Source of the DNA: Bin87 sp965232895
Lineage (GTDB): Bacteria > Chloroflexota > Dehalococcoidia > Lucifugimonadales > UBA3495
Direction of reading: 5' to 3'
DNA length: 64,000 nucleotides
Assembly (NCBI GenBank): GCA_965232895.1
Contig: OZ247430.1
Span: 1,922,001 to 1,986,000, forward strand
The first letter of the stretch is position 1. Each line of letters opens with the position of its first letter. The position numbers and the translations under genes were made by a program. A model generated the notes under the pieces. It made no database searches and was not told where the DNA came from. It saw nothing but the letters and a program-made list of their open reading frames with translations. Shown piece by piece: positions 26,065 to 35,559 of the stretch.

Positions 26065-26871
26065 CTAGCTAGTGCATCGGGGGTCCCAATACTGAACTTT
26101 CGTAGTTGGGGATCCAAATTTACGCACGTCCGCTACGCCGGTATGGGGGTTATGGACGCTGAAGTTGACTGACGAGTAGGACCCCGAGCCGAGCCGGACT
26201 TTCGGCGCAGTCGCCTGCACGACCGCATTGACGGCACCTGGGTAGTGGTCGCCCAGAGTCGTCGTCGTGCTACTGCCGTGTTTGTGGATTTCCCCGGATA
26301 TCGATGCCTGATTGGGGTCCCAATTATAGGTCGCACTGAACGACGGGAAAGTGCCCCAAGTCATCGTGAAGACGTTGGTGGACAGGTTCTTTTCCACCTT
26401 GTAGTCGGCACTGCTGGTAGCCTTGCAACTGGAGGCGTAGTACAGCTCACCCCAGTAGTTCGTATCGCAGTTGGGATGGAGGGTGTAATAACCGCCACTG
26501 TCGTTCCAAATCTGGAAAAAAACGTATGGGTCGTTGAAGCCAGTATCACTGGACTTCCACCAGCCTATCTGTGCGACCCGGTCATCCGAGCTGTTACTCT
26601 CATTCTTGGTGATCATCACCCAGAAGCTTGTCCCGCCCTCGGCGTAGGTGGAGAATACCGGGTCGGGGTTGAACGCTCCCAAGTTCGCCTTGGTGCCGGA
26701 GACGTTTGATGAGTCGTAGTTCACACCATCGACCCAATACTGGACCGTGGATCCAGAGGAAAGGCTACAGGCCGCCAGCACCGGGCTCGTCGTCAGGCTC
26801 ACCACCAAGAGAAGACTGGGAATAAGCACCGCCAACGCGAGCAAATGGCGCCGTTTCAACAATCGTTTCAT
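26065..26871 (-). CDS. secreted hypothetical protein
   Basis: 268 residues with a Sec signal peptide (basic RRH then ALAVLIPSLLLVVSLTTSPVLA, cleavage near residue 33). The mature part is rich in Ser, Tyr, Trp and Asn, beta-predicted, and contains five cysteines including PNCDTNYW and SSCKATS. This composition is typical of extracellular binding or structural proteins. I recognise no catalytic motif. It is the first gene of a two-gene minus-strand operon and has a long leader with four consecutive hairpins, the last like a terminator. Confidence 0.75.
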   Translation of the reverse strand: MKRLLKRRHLLALAVLIPSLLLVVSLTTSPVLAACSLSSGSTVQYWVDGVNYDSSNVSGTKANLGAFNPDPVFSTYAEGGTSFWVMITKNESNSSDDRVAQIGWWKSSDTGFNDPYVFFQIWNDSGGYYTLHPNCDTNYWGELYYASSCKATSSADYKVEKNLSTNVFTMTWGTFPSFSATYNWDPNQASISGEIHKHGSSTTTTLGDHYPGAVNAVVQATAPKVRLGSGSYSSVNFSVHNPHTGVADVRKFGSPTTKVQYWDPRCTS

Positions 26872-26961
26872 GAGTCACTCGTCCTCACTATAAGGGTTCG
26901 TATTTTGCAGAGCAGTACCGGAAAATACCGGTGCAACTCCGCTTCAGAAAATCCCAACAAA

Positions 26962-27079
26962 CCAGCCCTGCCGTCAGACGACAGGGCTGGACACGCCAGA
27001 AACATAGGGCTAACATTAAGCCCGATGGCGGAGCGCATTTCCCCATCGCCGCGGCCTCGGTGTTTGCGTCACCGGGGCC
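26962..27079 (-). promoter_or_regulatory. four-hairpin RNA leader, candidate riboswitch or attenuator
   Basis: On the minus strand, upstream of the secreted-protein gene, four stems follow one another: 27053-27079 (GGCC-C-GGTG around an ACGCAAA loop), 27023-27048 (CGATGG/CCATCG), 27007-27023 (GGGCT/AGCCC) and 26962-26990 (CCAGCCCTG/CAGGGCTGG). The last is followed by TTTGTTGGGATTTT and resembles an intrinsic terminator about 90 bases before the start codon. ACGCAAA also occurs in c-di-GMP-I riboswitches, but the rest of that consensus is not visible. Confidence 0.4.
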
Positions 27080-27425
27080 GTTCTGTTGGATCAGTGAGTC
27101 TATGGCCTGATTGGACGTTTGTCAACACGTCATGAACTGTTTGAGGACGCCAATAGTTGGCGGCATTCCACACATACAGCCGGACCATTTGCCCTGGGGT
27201 TTTTGCTCTTATTGTCCGTGCCCACGGCATGGCGGGCTGTGGCGGGCCCGGTGGCCGAGGGGACTACTCCGATTAATGCGATCGGGGCAGTATCCAAAGC
27301 CGGCAGCGACTTGATGCTGATTGGCCGTGAACGCTCGGAACCTGGTCGATGGAACCGAATTATCGCCTGTGGAGTCATTGTAGAGCATAAGTTCGCAATA
27401 TGGCAAAGGTGGAGATGGCGCTTAG

Positions 27426-27569
27426 CAGGGCCTTTCCAAAGTTAATCCGCCATTCCCGCGGAAACGGGAACCCAGGAAGTGTTGTGTTAGAAATGTTCTG
27501 GATACCGGCTTTTGCCGGTATGACGGTTCGGGGTGACAGGCCGCCATCCGGGACTTTGAAAAAGCCCGG
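27426..27569. repeat. 144-bp inverted-repeat element, copy 1
   Basis: The ends are CAGGGCCTTTCCAAAGT (27426-27442) and the inverted ACTTTGAAAAAGCCCGG (27553-27569). Inside are two GTCATTCC-type hairpins in opposite orientation. A second copy at 51935-52078 has the same architecture and exactly the same length. It has the form of a small non-autonomous (MITE-like) element; no protein is encoded. Confidence 0.8.
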
Positions 27570-27799
27570 GGCACTCAGGCGTACCCGGTTTGTCATCGGG
27601 AGGAGCACAGCGACGGGGCGATCTCGTGACCGGCGAAAGAACCGCCGTTACCCCGACGAAATTGCTGCGCTCCGCTCGCAATTACTTTATTGTCCAAGTG
27701 GGCGCGCGTCAGACGCACCGCCGATTGTCGGCCCGTAGCGAATGTTGTACCATCGTTTGGCCTCAAATTCCCAATAGCCGGCACCTGGAGGATAGATTT

Positions 27800-28975
27800 A
27801 TGGCCAGCACCGCACAACGTGAACGCGACATCGCCATTGTGGGCGTCGCCGAATCGGATGAGATGGGCAACGTGCCCAGCAAGTCTTCCCTCCAGCACCA
27901 CGCTGAGGCAGCCTACAACGCGCTGGACGACGCGGGCCTCTCGATGTCCGACGTCAACGGGCTGATGACCGCCGGTTTCAGCACCCTGGCCACCGCCGAG
28001 TACTTCGGCGTCCAGCCTTCATTCACCGACAACACGTCGGTGGGCGGCTCTTCCTTCGTGATCCACGTCGCTCACGCCGCTGCCTCCATCCGCGCCGGCT
28101 ACTGCGACACGGTCCTTATCACCCACGGACAGGCCGGACGTTCTACCCGCGTGCCGGTTCCGGCGGACCGCAACCTCCCCGTGGCCCAGTACGAAACGCC
28201 CTACGGCATGATCGGGCAGCCCATCAACTACGCTATGGCCTGCACCCGGTACATGCACGAGTACGGAGAGGAACGCACCCGCCAGGCCCTGGCCGAGATC
28301 GCCGTTTCCACTCGCAAGTGGGCCAACCTGAACCCGATGGCCTACATGCAGGACTCCCCGATGTCCTTCGACGACTACCACAACTCCCGCTGGGTGGCGT
28401 GGCCTTTCCACCTGTTCGACTGCTGCCTGGTAACCGACTCCGGCGCGGCAATCATCGTGACCACCGCCGAGAAGGCGGCCAACTGCAAGAAGGCGCCGGT
28501 GTGGGTGCTGGGCGCGGCCGAGGGCCACGACCACAACCTCATCAGCTTCATGCCCAACCACACCTCGACGTGGTCGCGGGAGACCGGGCCGCTGTCGCTG
28601 GAGCGGGCCGGCCTCACCCACGCCGACATCGACCACACCATGATCTACGACTCCTTCACCTACACCACCCTGGTGACCATCGAGGGCCTGGGCTTCTGCG
28701 GTCCGGGTGAGGGTCCCGACTTCGTTGCCAACCAGCGCACCGCGCCGGGCGGCGAGTTCGCCCTGAATACCAACGGTGGCGGCCTCTCCTACTCCCACCC
28801 GGGCATGTACGGCAGCTTCCTGCTGGTGGAAGCCGTCCGCCAGTTGCGCGGCGAGTGCGGCGACCGCCAGGTGCATCGCAAGGGTTCGACCGACCAGCCA
28901 GCGGCCACCAGCATGGTCAACGGCACCGGCGGCTCCCTGTCCTCAACCGGAACGGTGGTGCTGGCGACCGGATAA
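27800..28975 (+). CDS. thiolase-family protein (SCP-x/acetyl-CoA acetyltransferase-like) without the usual active-site Cys
   Basis: 391 residues from ATG at 27800. The fold is that of SCP-x/lipid-transfer thiolase-like proteins: DIAIVGVAESDEMGNVP at the start, HHAEAAYNALDDAGLSMSDVNGLM, then AHAAASIRAGYCDTVLITHG, and the C-terminal GEFALNTNGGGLSYSHPG and MVNGTGGSLSSTGTVVLATG. In true thiolases a Cys sits in the N-terminal nucleophile loop and another in the C-terminal CxG loop. Here the matching places read TSVGGSSF and GTGGSLS, so neither catalytic Cys is seen. It may act in a complex on CoA thioesters or be a non-classical condensing enzyme. The DUF35 partner often found with such proteins is not adjacent. 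Confidence 0.85.
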   Translation: MASTAQRERDIAIVGVAESDEMGNVPSKSSLQHHAEAAYNALDDAGLSMSDVNGLMTAGFSTLATAEYFGVQPSFTDNTSVGGSSFVIHVAHAAASIRAGYCDTVLITHGQAGRSTRVPVPADRNLPVAQYETPYGMIGQPINYAMACTRYMHEYGEERTRQALAEIAVSTRKWANLNPMAYMQDSPMSFDDYHNSRWVAWPFHLFDCCLVTDSGAAIIVTTAEKAANCKKAPVWVLGAAEGHDHNLISFMPNHTSTWSRETGPLSLERAGLTHADIDHTMIYDSFTYTTLVTIEGLGFCGPGEGPDFVANQRTAPGGEFALNTNGGGLSYSHPGMYGSFLLVEAVRQLRGECGDRQVHRKGSTDQPAATSMVNGTGGSLSSTGTVVLATG

Positions 28976-28998
28976 CCGCCCACCGCCTCCGTGCTACA

Positions 28999-29385
28999 AT
29001 GGAGTTCATCAAGCGGGTAGCCAGAAACTACTGGGTTGCCTACTATCTGGTGTACGTTGTCGGCGTAGCGATCGGCTTCGGACGATACCGGCAGCAGCTA
29101 TCGGGAGAAGAAAGCGTACTTTGGCTGGCCGCTATTTTTGGCGCGTCGGCCGGACTCGCGCTCCTGGTGGCGATCCTCTTGGAGGTGATTGGCCGCATGG
29201 TACTGTTGATCCCAGCAGCTTGGAACAAAGCCAAGGCAGAAGGCAGAGCAGAAGGTAGAAAGGCAGAGCGTCAGCGCATTTTTGAGACGCTAAGTCGGCT
29301 AGGAGCCCGGGAAGACGGCTCCATCCAGATTACCCTTACTCCTGAGGTCATCAAACTTCTGATGGGCGACACCGATACGCCCTGA
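28999..29385 (+). CDS. membrane protein with cytoplasmic coiled-coil tail
   Basis: 128 residues from ATG at 28999. Two membrane helices are predicted at about 10-30 (NYWVAYYLVYVVGVAIGF) and 42-75 (LWLAAIFGASAGLALLVAILLEVIG). A charged helix follows (KAKAEGRAEGRKAERQRIFETLSRLG), and the end resembles a short beta/helix unit (SIQITLTPEVIKLLMG). I do not recognise a family. It lies 23 bases after the thiolase-like gene on the same strand. Confidence 0.6.
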   Translation: MEFIKRVARNYWVAYYLVYVVGVAIGFGRYRQQLSGEESVLWLAAIFGASAGLALLVAILLEVIGRMVLLIPAAWNKAKAEGRAEGRKAERQRIFETLSRLGAREDGSIQITLTPEVIKLLMGDTDTP

Positions 29386-29498
29386 ACGCCAGCTGACCGG
29401 AGCTCTTGAATCCTGCGCCCCGTGCCACGCAACTGGCATGGGGTAACTAGTCGATTAGCAGCCGACCCAATCCTGATACTCTTGCCCAGAACAGCGAC

Positions 29499-30590
29499 AT
29501 GGACATCGTAATCATCGGCCTTCCCCAATCAGGCAAAACCGCCCTCTTCAACGCGCTCACCCTGGGCAAGTCGGACGCCAGCGGCGCGTCGGGCAGCCCC
29601 ACCGAAATGCACATCGGCATGGTCAAGGTGCCGGACCGGCGTTTGGATCACCTGGGCGCCATCTACAATCCGCGCAAGATTGTTCCTGCGGAAATACGCT
29701 ACACGGACCTGCCTGGACCTGAGGGCATGGCGCGGTCGCAGGGGATCAGCGGGCGGTACCGCAACATCCTCCAATCCGCCACGGCGTTTCTGGTGGTCGT
29801 GCGCGCTTTCCAGAACGACTCGGTGCCCCATCCCAACGGCGCGATCGACCCCGCCCGTGATCTTGAAGCGATGCTGGGCGAGCTGTCCTTCGCCGACCTG
29901 GAGGTGCTGGAGCGGGCATCCACGCGCCTCGCCGACCAGGTGAACAAGACCAAGCCGGCGGAAAGGCCGATGGTGGTGCGCCAGAAGGAAACCGTGGACA
30001 AGGCTCGCGCCGGTTTGGAGAACGGCGTGCCGGTGCGCTTGCAGACATTCACGGAGTCCGAGCGGGCGGCGCTGATCAACTACCAGCTGCTGACCGACAA
30101 GAACGTGATCGCCGTGTTCAACACGGACGAGGGCGCGGATGCCATGTCCATTTCCGACCTGGATCTCGACCCCGGGCTCACCGCCGGTGTCGGTCAGGTC
30201 AGCATCAGCGCCCGGATTGAGGCCGAGCTGAGCACGATGGACCCGGAGGAAGCGGATGAGTTCCGCTCGGACCTGGGCCTCGGCGAGTCGGCCACGTCGC
30301 AGGTGATCCGGGCCAGTTACGACACCCTGGGCCTCGTGTCGTTCCTCACCGTGGGCGAAGATGAGGTGCGGGCCTGGAGCGTTCCCGGTGGTATACCGGC
30401 AGTGAGCGCGGCCGGCGTGATCCATACCGATTTCACCCGCGGCTTCATCCGGGCGGAGGTCATCGCCTACGATGACTATCGCGCCTGCGGGAGCATGGTG
30501 CAGGGCCGCAAGGAGGGACTGCTGCGCTCCGAGGGCAAGACCTACCCGGTGAAAGACGGAGACATCATCAACTTCCTGGTCAACACGTAG
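29499..30590 (+). CDS. ychF: YchF/Obg-family translation-associated ATPase
   Basis: 363 residues, the normal size. The P-loop GLPQSGKTALFNAL is at residues 7-20. DLPGPEGMA is a modified G3. The G4 position reads FNTDE, which matches the NxDE-type motif of YchF (ATP over GTP) and not the NKxD of GTPases. A helical coiled coil lies at about 120-195, and the C-terminal TGS domain (PAVSAAGVIHTDFTRGFIRAEVIAYDDY, DGDIINFLVNT) ends the protein. It binds ribosomes and is linked to stress and redox control. A GNAT gene follows after five bases. Confidence 0.9.
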   Translation: MDIVIIGLPQSGKTALFNALTLGKSDASGASGSPTEMHIGMVKVPDRRLDHLGAIYNPRKIVPAEIRYTDLPGPEGMARSQGISGRYRNILQSATAFLVVVRAFQNDSVPHPNGAIDPARDLEAMLGELSFADLEVLERASTRLADQVNKTKPAERPMVVRQKETVDKARAGLENGVPVRLQTFTESERAALINYQLLTDKNVIAVFNTDEGADAMSISDLDLDPGLTAGVGQVSISARIEAELSTMDPEEADEFRSDLGLGESATSQVIRASYDTLGLVSFLTVGEDEVRAWSVPGGIPAVSAAGVIHTDFTRGFIRAEVIAYDDYRACGSMVQGRKEGLLRSEGKTYPVKDGDIINFLVNT

Positions 30591-30595
30591 CCGCC

Positions 30596-31102
30596 ATGAT
30601 CGACATCCGCCAGTTTCGCGCCGAAGACGCCGAGGCCGTCCGCAACCTGTTCGCGCACGCCCAGGACGATGCTGCCGAGAGCTACAGCCGCACGGAGGCT
30701 GACCGCGAGGGGTTCCACGAATACATCGACGGCGCCCTCAACCACGACCTGGCCCACGTCGAGCAGAGCTATCTTCAGCGTCAGGCCAGCAACTTCTGGA
30801 TCGCCGAGATGGATGGCCAAGTGGTCGGCAGCATCGGAGCCTACCGCCGGGACGATGAAGAGGCCGAGATACGACGCCTGGCAGTGGACCGATCCGCGCG
30901 CCGGCAGGGTGTGGCATCCCGGCTGATGGACGAGGCGGAGGAGTTCTGCCGCAATGCTGGCTACGCCCGCGCCATCGTCTGGACCGCCAACCACATGAGC
31001 GCCGCCATCGCCTTCCTCCAGCACCGCGGCTACCACGAACTGGAAGACCACGCTTTCCCGCACACCAGCCTGACGCTGTACCTGTACGCCCTGGATTTGT
31101 GA
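30596..31102 (+). CDS. GNAT-family N-acetyltransferase
   Basis: 168 residues. Motif A, the acetyl-CoA-binding strand and loop, is EIRRLAVDRSARRQGVASRLMDEAEEFCRNAGY, split around residue 100 with the R/Q-x-x-G-x-A pattern R-R-Q-G-V-A. Motif B is IAFLQHRGYHELEDHAF. The substrate is not determined. The start is five bases after ychF, so it is probably co-transcribed, though the families are not known to work together. Confidence 0.88.
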   Translation: MIDIRQFRAEDAEAVRNLFAHAQDDAAESYSRTEADREGFHEYIDGALNHDLAHVEQSYLQRQASNFWIAEMDGQVVGSIGAYRRDDEEAEIRRLAVDRSARRQGVASRLMDEAEEFCRNAGYARAIVWTANHMSAAIAFLQHRGYHELEDHAFPHTSLTLYLYALDL

Positions 31103-31135
31103 TGGGGCCAGTCTGGCTCAACTACGGGGAAACCC

Positions 31136-32215
31136 ATGAAGATAGAAATCGGCGAGTCCCTCTGCTACTCATACCTGCGGCACGTCAAGGGGTGTTGGCT
31201 GGTGCAAACCAACTGGAAGTCATCTGAGCACTGGGACAAGCGCAAAACCGATGCAGAACTGGAAACTATGTTCCGGGAAATGCGCCTGCGGTTTGACATG
31301 GGCGGCAGCGTATTCAAGCAGACTTCGAGCGTCGGGCAATTCATGCAGCAAGCAGAGATTGATGTGGTGGGCATTGACCAGGACGGCGGGATACACGCGA
31401 TGGACGTCGCTTTCCACGAGGCCGGTTTAAACTATGGCGGAGGAGCAGCGAACCGAGTACTAAAGAAAATGCTGCGCGCCTACGTTCTTCTGACCGCCTA
31501 TCATCCGACGCAAGCAGCTCTCAACATTTACTTCGTTTCGCCAAAAGTACATAGGGCCGTCCAGTCACCCTTGGAAAACATATTTGCTGCTTTGGGGGAG
31601 CAGTACCCAGAAGCCAATTGGTATTTGATGACCAATGAAACTTGCGATGAGCAAATCGTCCGTCAAACGTTAGACAAGGCCGATACGGTTGCTGATACCG
31701 CAGAGTTGTTCGTTCGTGCGTCCAAACTCCTCAACCTCTCGGCCGCAGTTCGAACCGAGTCGTACACCGTCCCGACAAGCCAATCGGCCCAAGGCGCTCC
31801 CGCTAAACCCTTGGAACGACATGATGCGACTAGCATCAATCTACAGGACATAGTTCGCGATCTGATGCGGACATTGCTTGACGAATGTCCGACGCTGCTT
31901 GACGATGCCGACCTCCGCAACCTGATGGACAGCCACTATTGTAGGCAAGTGTTGTCACTCAAAATCGGCAACCATGCCTTGCTGAGGGACCAGCACGAAG
32001 GGCGGGAAATCAGCGGTCATAACAGATACTGGCGTCAAGTGTACGGTGGGACGTTTTATGTTTGTTCGCAATGGTGGAAAAACCACCATATGCACAATGC
32101 CAGCAGCATGCTGAAATTTCTGGATGGACTTGCACTCAGCAAGGCTAATCATCCTGACATTGGCCAAATCGACAGGCACCGGGCTTTGCTGCGCGACTTT
32201 GTAGCCACCGAGTAG
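31136..32215 (+). CDS. hypothetical protein, possible nuclease-like N-terminus
   Basis: 359 residues, not recognised. Residues 1-120 hold LCYSYLRHVKGCWLVQTNWKSS, then QAEIDVVGIDQDGGIHAMDVAFHE, where an acidic turn between two strands recalls endonuclease cores; but the terminal K of a PD-(D/E)xK motif is replaced (MDVAF), so this is only a resemblance. Residues 130-200 look Rossmann-like (AALNIYFVSPKVH, ANWYLMTNE). The last third is helical, with HNRYWRQVYGGTFYVCSQWW. Base composition is lower in GC than both neighbours, suggesting transfer. It is the only gene on this strand between the GNAT gene and larE. Confidence 0.6.
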   Translation: MKIEIGESLCYSYLRHVKGCWLVQTNWKSSEHWDKRKTDAELETMFREMRLRFDMGGSVFKQTSSVGQFMQQAEIDVVGIDQDGGIHAMDVAFHEAGLNYGGGAANRVLKKMLRAYVLLTAYHPTQAALNIYFVSPKVHRAVQSPLENIFAALGEQYPEANWYLMTNETCDEQIVRQTLDKADTVADTAELFVRASKLLNLSAAVRTESYTVPTSQSAQGAPAKPLERHDATSINLQDIVRDLMRTLLDECPTLLDDADLRNLMDSHYCRQVLSLKIGNHALLRDQHEGREISGHNRYWRQVYGGTFYVCSQWWKNHHMHNASSMLKFLDGLALSKANHPDIGQIDRHRALLRDFVATE

Positions 32216-32255
32216 TTGGCTGTCTCTGCATGTGCAAACGGCTGGTCTGGAACCA

Positions 32256-32618
32256 CTAATCCCGTTCAAGTGGCCGCGCAAAGCTGATCTCGTGGCCGTC
32301 CGGGTCGGTGATGTGGTAGTAGCGTTCCCGCCAGGGCGCGTCGGCCGGTTCGGCGTCGGGGGTGTAGCCGGCGGCTACCATGCGTTGATGGTGGGCATCC
32401 ACGTCGTCGACGTAGAGGATGCAGCGACCCCACCAGCGCACGTCGGCGTCGGCTGACAGGATCAGGTTCAGGTAGCCGTCGCCGACGCTGAGCGAGGTGA
32501 ATGACGCCTCCGGCCCCCCGTACAGGATGGGGATGCCCGCTCCGTCGTGGTAGAAGGCCACCGAACGGGCCATGTCGCGTACCGCCAGCGTGATCGCGCT
32601 GATGCTCTGTACCGTCAT
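32256..32618 (-). CDS. VOC-superfamily (glyoxalase/dioxygenase-like) protein
   Basis: 120 residues with the paired beta-alpha-beta-beta-beta modules of the vicinal oxygen chelate fold: ISAITLAVRDMARSVAFYHDGAGIPILYG at the start, LILSADADVRWWGRCILYVDDVDAHHQRMVAAGYTP, and YYHITDPDGHEISFARPL at the end, each split by loops. The metal ligands expected near VRD, YVDD and the terminal E are partly present. The substrate is unknown. It is transcribed away from larE, sharing a short divergent region. Confidence 0.85.
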   Translation of the reverse strand: MTVQSISAITLAVRDMARSVAFYHDGAGIPILYGGPEASFTSLSVGDGYLNLILSADADVRWWGRCILYVDDVDAHHQRMVAAGYTPDAEPADAPWRERYYHITDPDGHEISFARPLERD

Positions 32619-32695
32619 CGTGGGTCTCCCGGCGGTGTTTCACACCCGTTGTAGTAGAATGATGCCAAACCAACTTACGATTGCCGGCGAGAATT

Positions 32696-33543
<848 letters not shown>

Positions 33544-33547
<4 letters not shown>

Positions 33548-34785
33548 AAACCGCGTTCATCCAGTCCGTCGGCGGGGCCAGCGGCGACATGCTGCTGGGC
33601 GCGCTGCTTGACGCCGGGTTGCCATTGGACGCTGTCCGGGAAGCCATCGCAGCTCTAGGCATCACCGGTGTCGAAATTGCGGCCACGACCGAGACTCGAT
33701 GCGAGGTTCGCGGCACGAGAGCCCTGGTGGACGTGTCCGCCGCTCCCCGCTACTCACCGCAGCAGATGCTGGATGCTGTTGCGGGCGCGGCGGGACTGTC
33801 AGAACGGACGCGGGATTCGGCTGCCGCGGTCCTCAACGCGCTGTTTGCAGCGGAGGCGCGAGTCCACGGCAACGAGCCTGACCAAATCCACCTGCATGAG
33901 CTGGGCACCGCTGACACTCTGGTCGACGTGGTGGGCGTGGCGCACGGACTGGAACAGCTCGGTGTTGAGCGGGTTTACGCCGCGCCGCTGGTTCTGGGTG
34001 AGCCCGGTGGGCCGCGCCGGCCGGGGGGCTACAGCAACCCGGCTCCGGCGACCCTGGAGATCATCGCGGCGGCCGGCGTGCCCGTTGCGCCCGAGCGACA
34101 GTTCCACGCCGGCGCCGGCGAGCTGACCACGCCCACCGGCGCGGCGCTGATAACCATGCTGGCCGACGAGTTCCGTCAGCCCGCCATGACCCTCGACCGC
34201 ATCGGCGTGGGCGCCGGCGGCAAGGACCCGGCCGCGTTTCCCAACGTGCTGCGATTATGGCTGGGTGAGACCGTTCCCGCGCCTGTCATTGCGAGCGAAG
34301 CGCGGCAATCTCGTGCAGAACAAACGACCCCACCCTTTGCCCGCTGGCAGGACAACGTGGTGCTGCTGGAAACCAACCTGGACAACGCCACCGGCGAGCA
34401 ACTGGGCTTCGCCATGGAGCGGCTCTTCGAGGCCGGCGCCTTCGACGTCTGGCACACGCCGATACAGATGAAGAAGAACCGCCCCGGCGTCCTATTGTCC
34501 GCGTTGGGTCCGGCTGCTCTGGAAAGCCGGCTGGCCGAGGTGTTCCTGCGCGACACGCCGACGCTGGGGGTGCGGGTGCGCCCCGTGGGTCGCTACGTGG
34601 CCGACCGGGACACCGTGACGGTGGAGACGGAGTATGGCCCGATGCGCGTCAAGCGGAAATGGCTGGGCGGCGAGGTGGTCAGCGCGGCGCCGGAGTACGA
34701 AGACGTTGCGGCGGCGGCGCGGGAAATGGGAGCATGGTGGAGCGCGGTGAGTGAGGCAGCCGGTCACGGCAAGTATCGGCTGTAA
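33544..34785 (+). CDS. larC: LarC-type nickel insertion protein (pyridinium bisthiocarboxylate nickel chelatase)
   Basis: 413 residues from ATG at 33544, overlapping larE by four bases. The start AFIQSVGGASGDMLLGALLDAG and HLHELGTADTLVDVVG are typical of LarC1; VLLETNLDNATGEQLGFAMERLFEAGAFDVW and PIQMKKNRPGVLLS are typical of LarC2. Here LarC is one continuous protein, while in some species it is split by a frameshift. Between the two halves a block of about 20 residues beginning VIASEARQSR is encoded by a dispersed palindromic repeat (34285-34313) inserted in frame. The 3' end overlaps the convergent HNH gene by 22 bases. Confidence 0.92.
34285..34313. repeat. GTCATTGCGAGC palindromic repeat inserted in larC
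   Basis: GTCATTGCGAGCGAAGCGCGGCAATCTC matches the intergenic repeat at 2106-2133 in 23 of 28 positions and resembles the copy from 27591. Inside larC it is read as VIASEARQSR in the linker between the two LarC halves, without a frameshift. Confidence 0.8.
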
Positions 34786-35558
34786 CCTGCTTCTTCGACG
34801 AACTGTTTGGCGATGGACGAAAAACGCGCGTCCGGCGAGGTAAATCCTGTTACCACGACGGCAATCGCAGACGGGGCTACCTCTACCAACATGTCCAGGG
34901 TCTTTTTCAAATCGGCGACCCATCTACGGCGAAGTTCGGCCAGGCTAATGCGTCTCTCTGACGCGCTGTAATGGGTTGTTTCGATCCGACCGCGAGGGTC
35001 GTTGAGGGCCAGATCCCGAATCGTTTGAACAGCGTTTGCTTTGGGAATGCCCGTCGCGTCGGCGCGCACCACCAGCCGACCGCTGTCCACATCGTACTCG
35101 AATACCCGGCTAGGTGCGGCAGGATCGAATAAGGTCGCACAAGGGTTGATGTATGAATCCGCTTCGCCCTCGTCCGCTGGCCACTGTCCGCCTTTGACGG
35201 CATTGCACGGTCGGCACGCGTATACCAAATTGTGCCAATCGTAGATCGGGCAGTTTTGAGCATGCGGCGGTGGGGCAGCAGTGCATTGACTAACTCCACC
35301 AACCGAATTGCACAGCACACGTCTGGGTGCAAGGTGGTCACAAGTGAAGAGCAATCCTTCATGGTCAGGCAAATCGCTGTCGTCAACACCCGCACCATCT
35401 TGTCTCGATCGCCACAACGGCTTGCGTTCACAATAGGCACAAACGCCGTGGAAGACTGCGTCTAAGGCCATGTCCAACGATCCGAAGTTCTCACCGCCGG
35501 CCCGTCGTAAGGCCGTTAGTCCCGGAGGTTCAACGGCCGGCCTAGTTACTGAGCGCAT
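34764..35558 (-). CDS. ptuB: HNH endonuclease, PtuB-like (Septu-type defence)
   Basis: 264 residues. The start RSVTRPAVEPPGLTALRR resembles PtuB/TIGR02646-type proteins. The HNH zinc-and-metal site is visible: C40-x2-C43 (GVCAYCERK), D74-H75 (TCDHLAPR), N110 (YDWHNLVYA) and C115-x2-C118-N119 followed by AVKGG. It lies one base after the stop of the ATPase gene, the gene order of Septu, where the PtuA ATPase controls the PtuB nuclease and phage infection triggers DNA cleavage or abortive response. The C-terminal 130 residues are not assigned. Confidence 0.8.
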   Translation of the reverse strand: MRSVTRPAVEPPGLTALRRAGGENFGSLDMALDAVFHGVCAYCERKPLWRSRQDGAGVDDSDLPDHEGLLFTCDHLAPRRVLCNSVGGVSQCTAAPPPHAQNCPIYDWHNLVYACRPCNAVKGGQWPADEGEADSYINPCATLFDPAAPSRVFEYDVDSGRLVVRADATGIPKANAVQTIRDLALNDPRGRIETTHYSASERRISLAELRRRWVADLKKTLDMLVEVAPSAIAVVVTGFTSPDARFSSIAKQFVEEAGYSRYLP

Positions 35559-35559
35559 A

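Larger units (their letters stand above)
26872..27799. other. intergenic region with structured leader and a 144-bp element
   Basis: 928 bp between divergent genes. From the minus-strand side it holds the hairpin array at 26962-27079. From 27426 to 27569 it holds a 144-bp inverted-repeat element. At 27570-27625 are GCGTACCC and GTCATCGGGAGGAGC repeat motifs related to those at 2088-2133. The frames in 27119-27445 lack coding signals. Nothing else is visible. Confidence 0.65.

Noticed and set aside
26962..27079. A standard c-di-GMP-I riboswitch
   Set aside because: Only the ACGCAAA loop matches; the GGCAAACC part and tetraloop-receptor arrangement are not visible.
27119..27445. A 108-codon plus-strand frame with one hydrophobic segment
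   Set aside because: No ribosome site, no family resemblance, and it runs into the 144-bp repeat element. Treated as non-coding.
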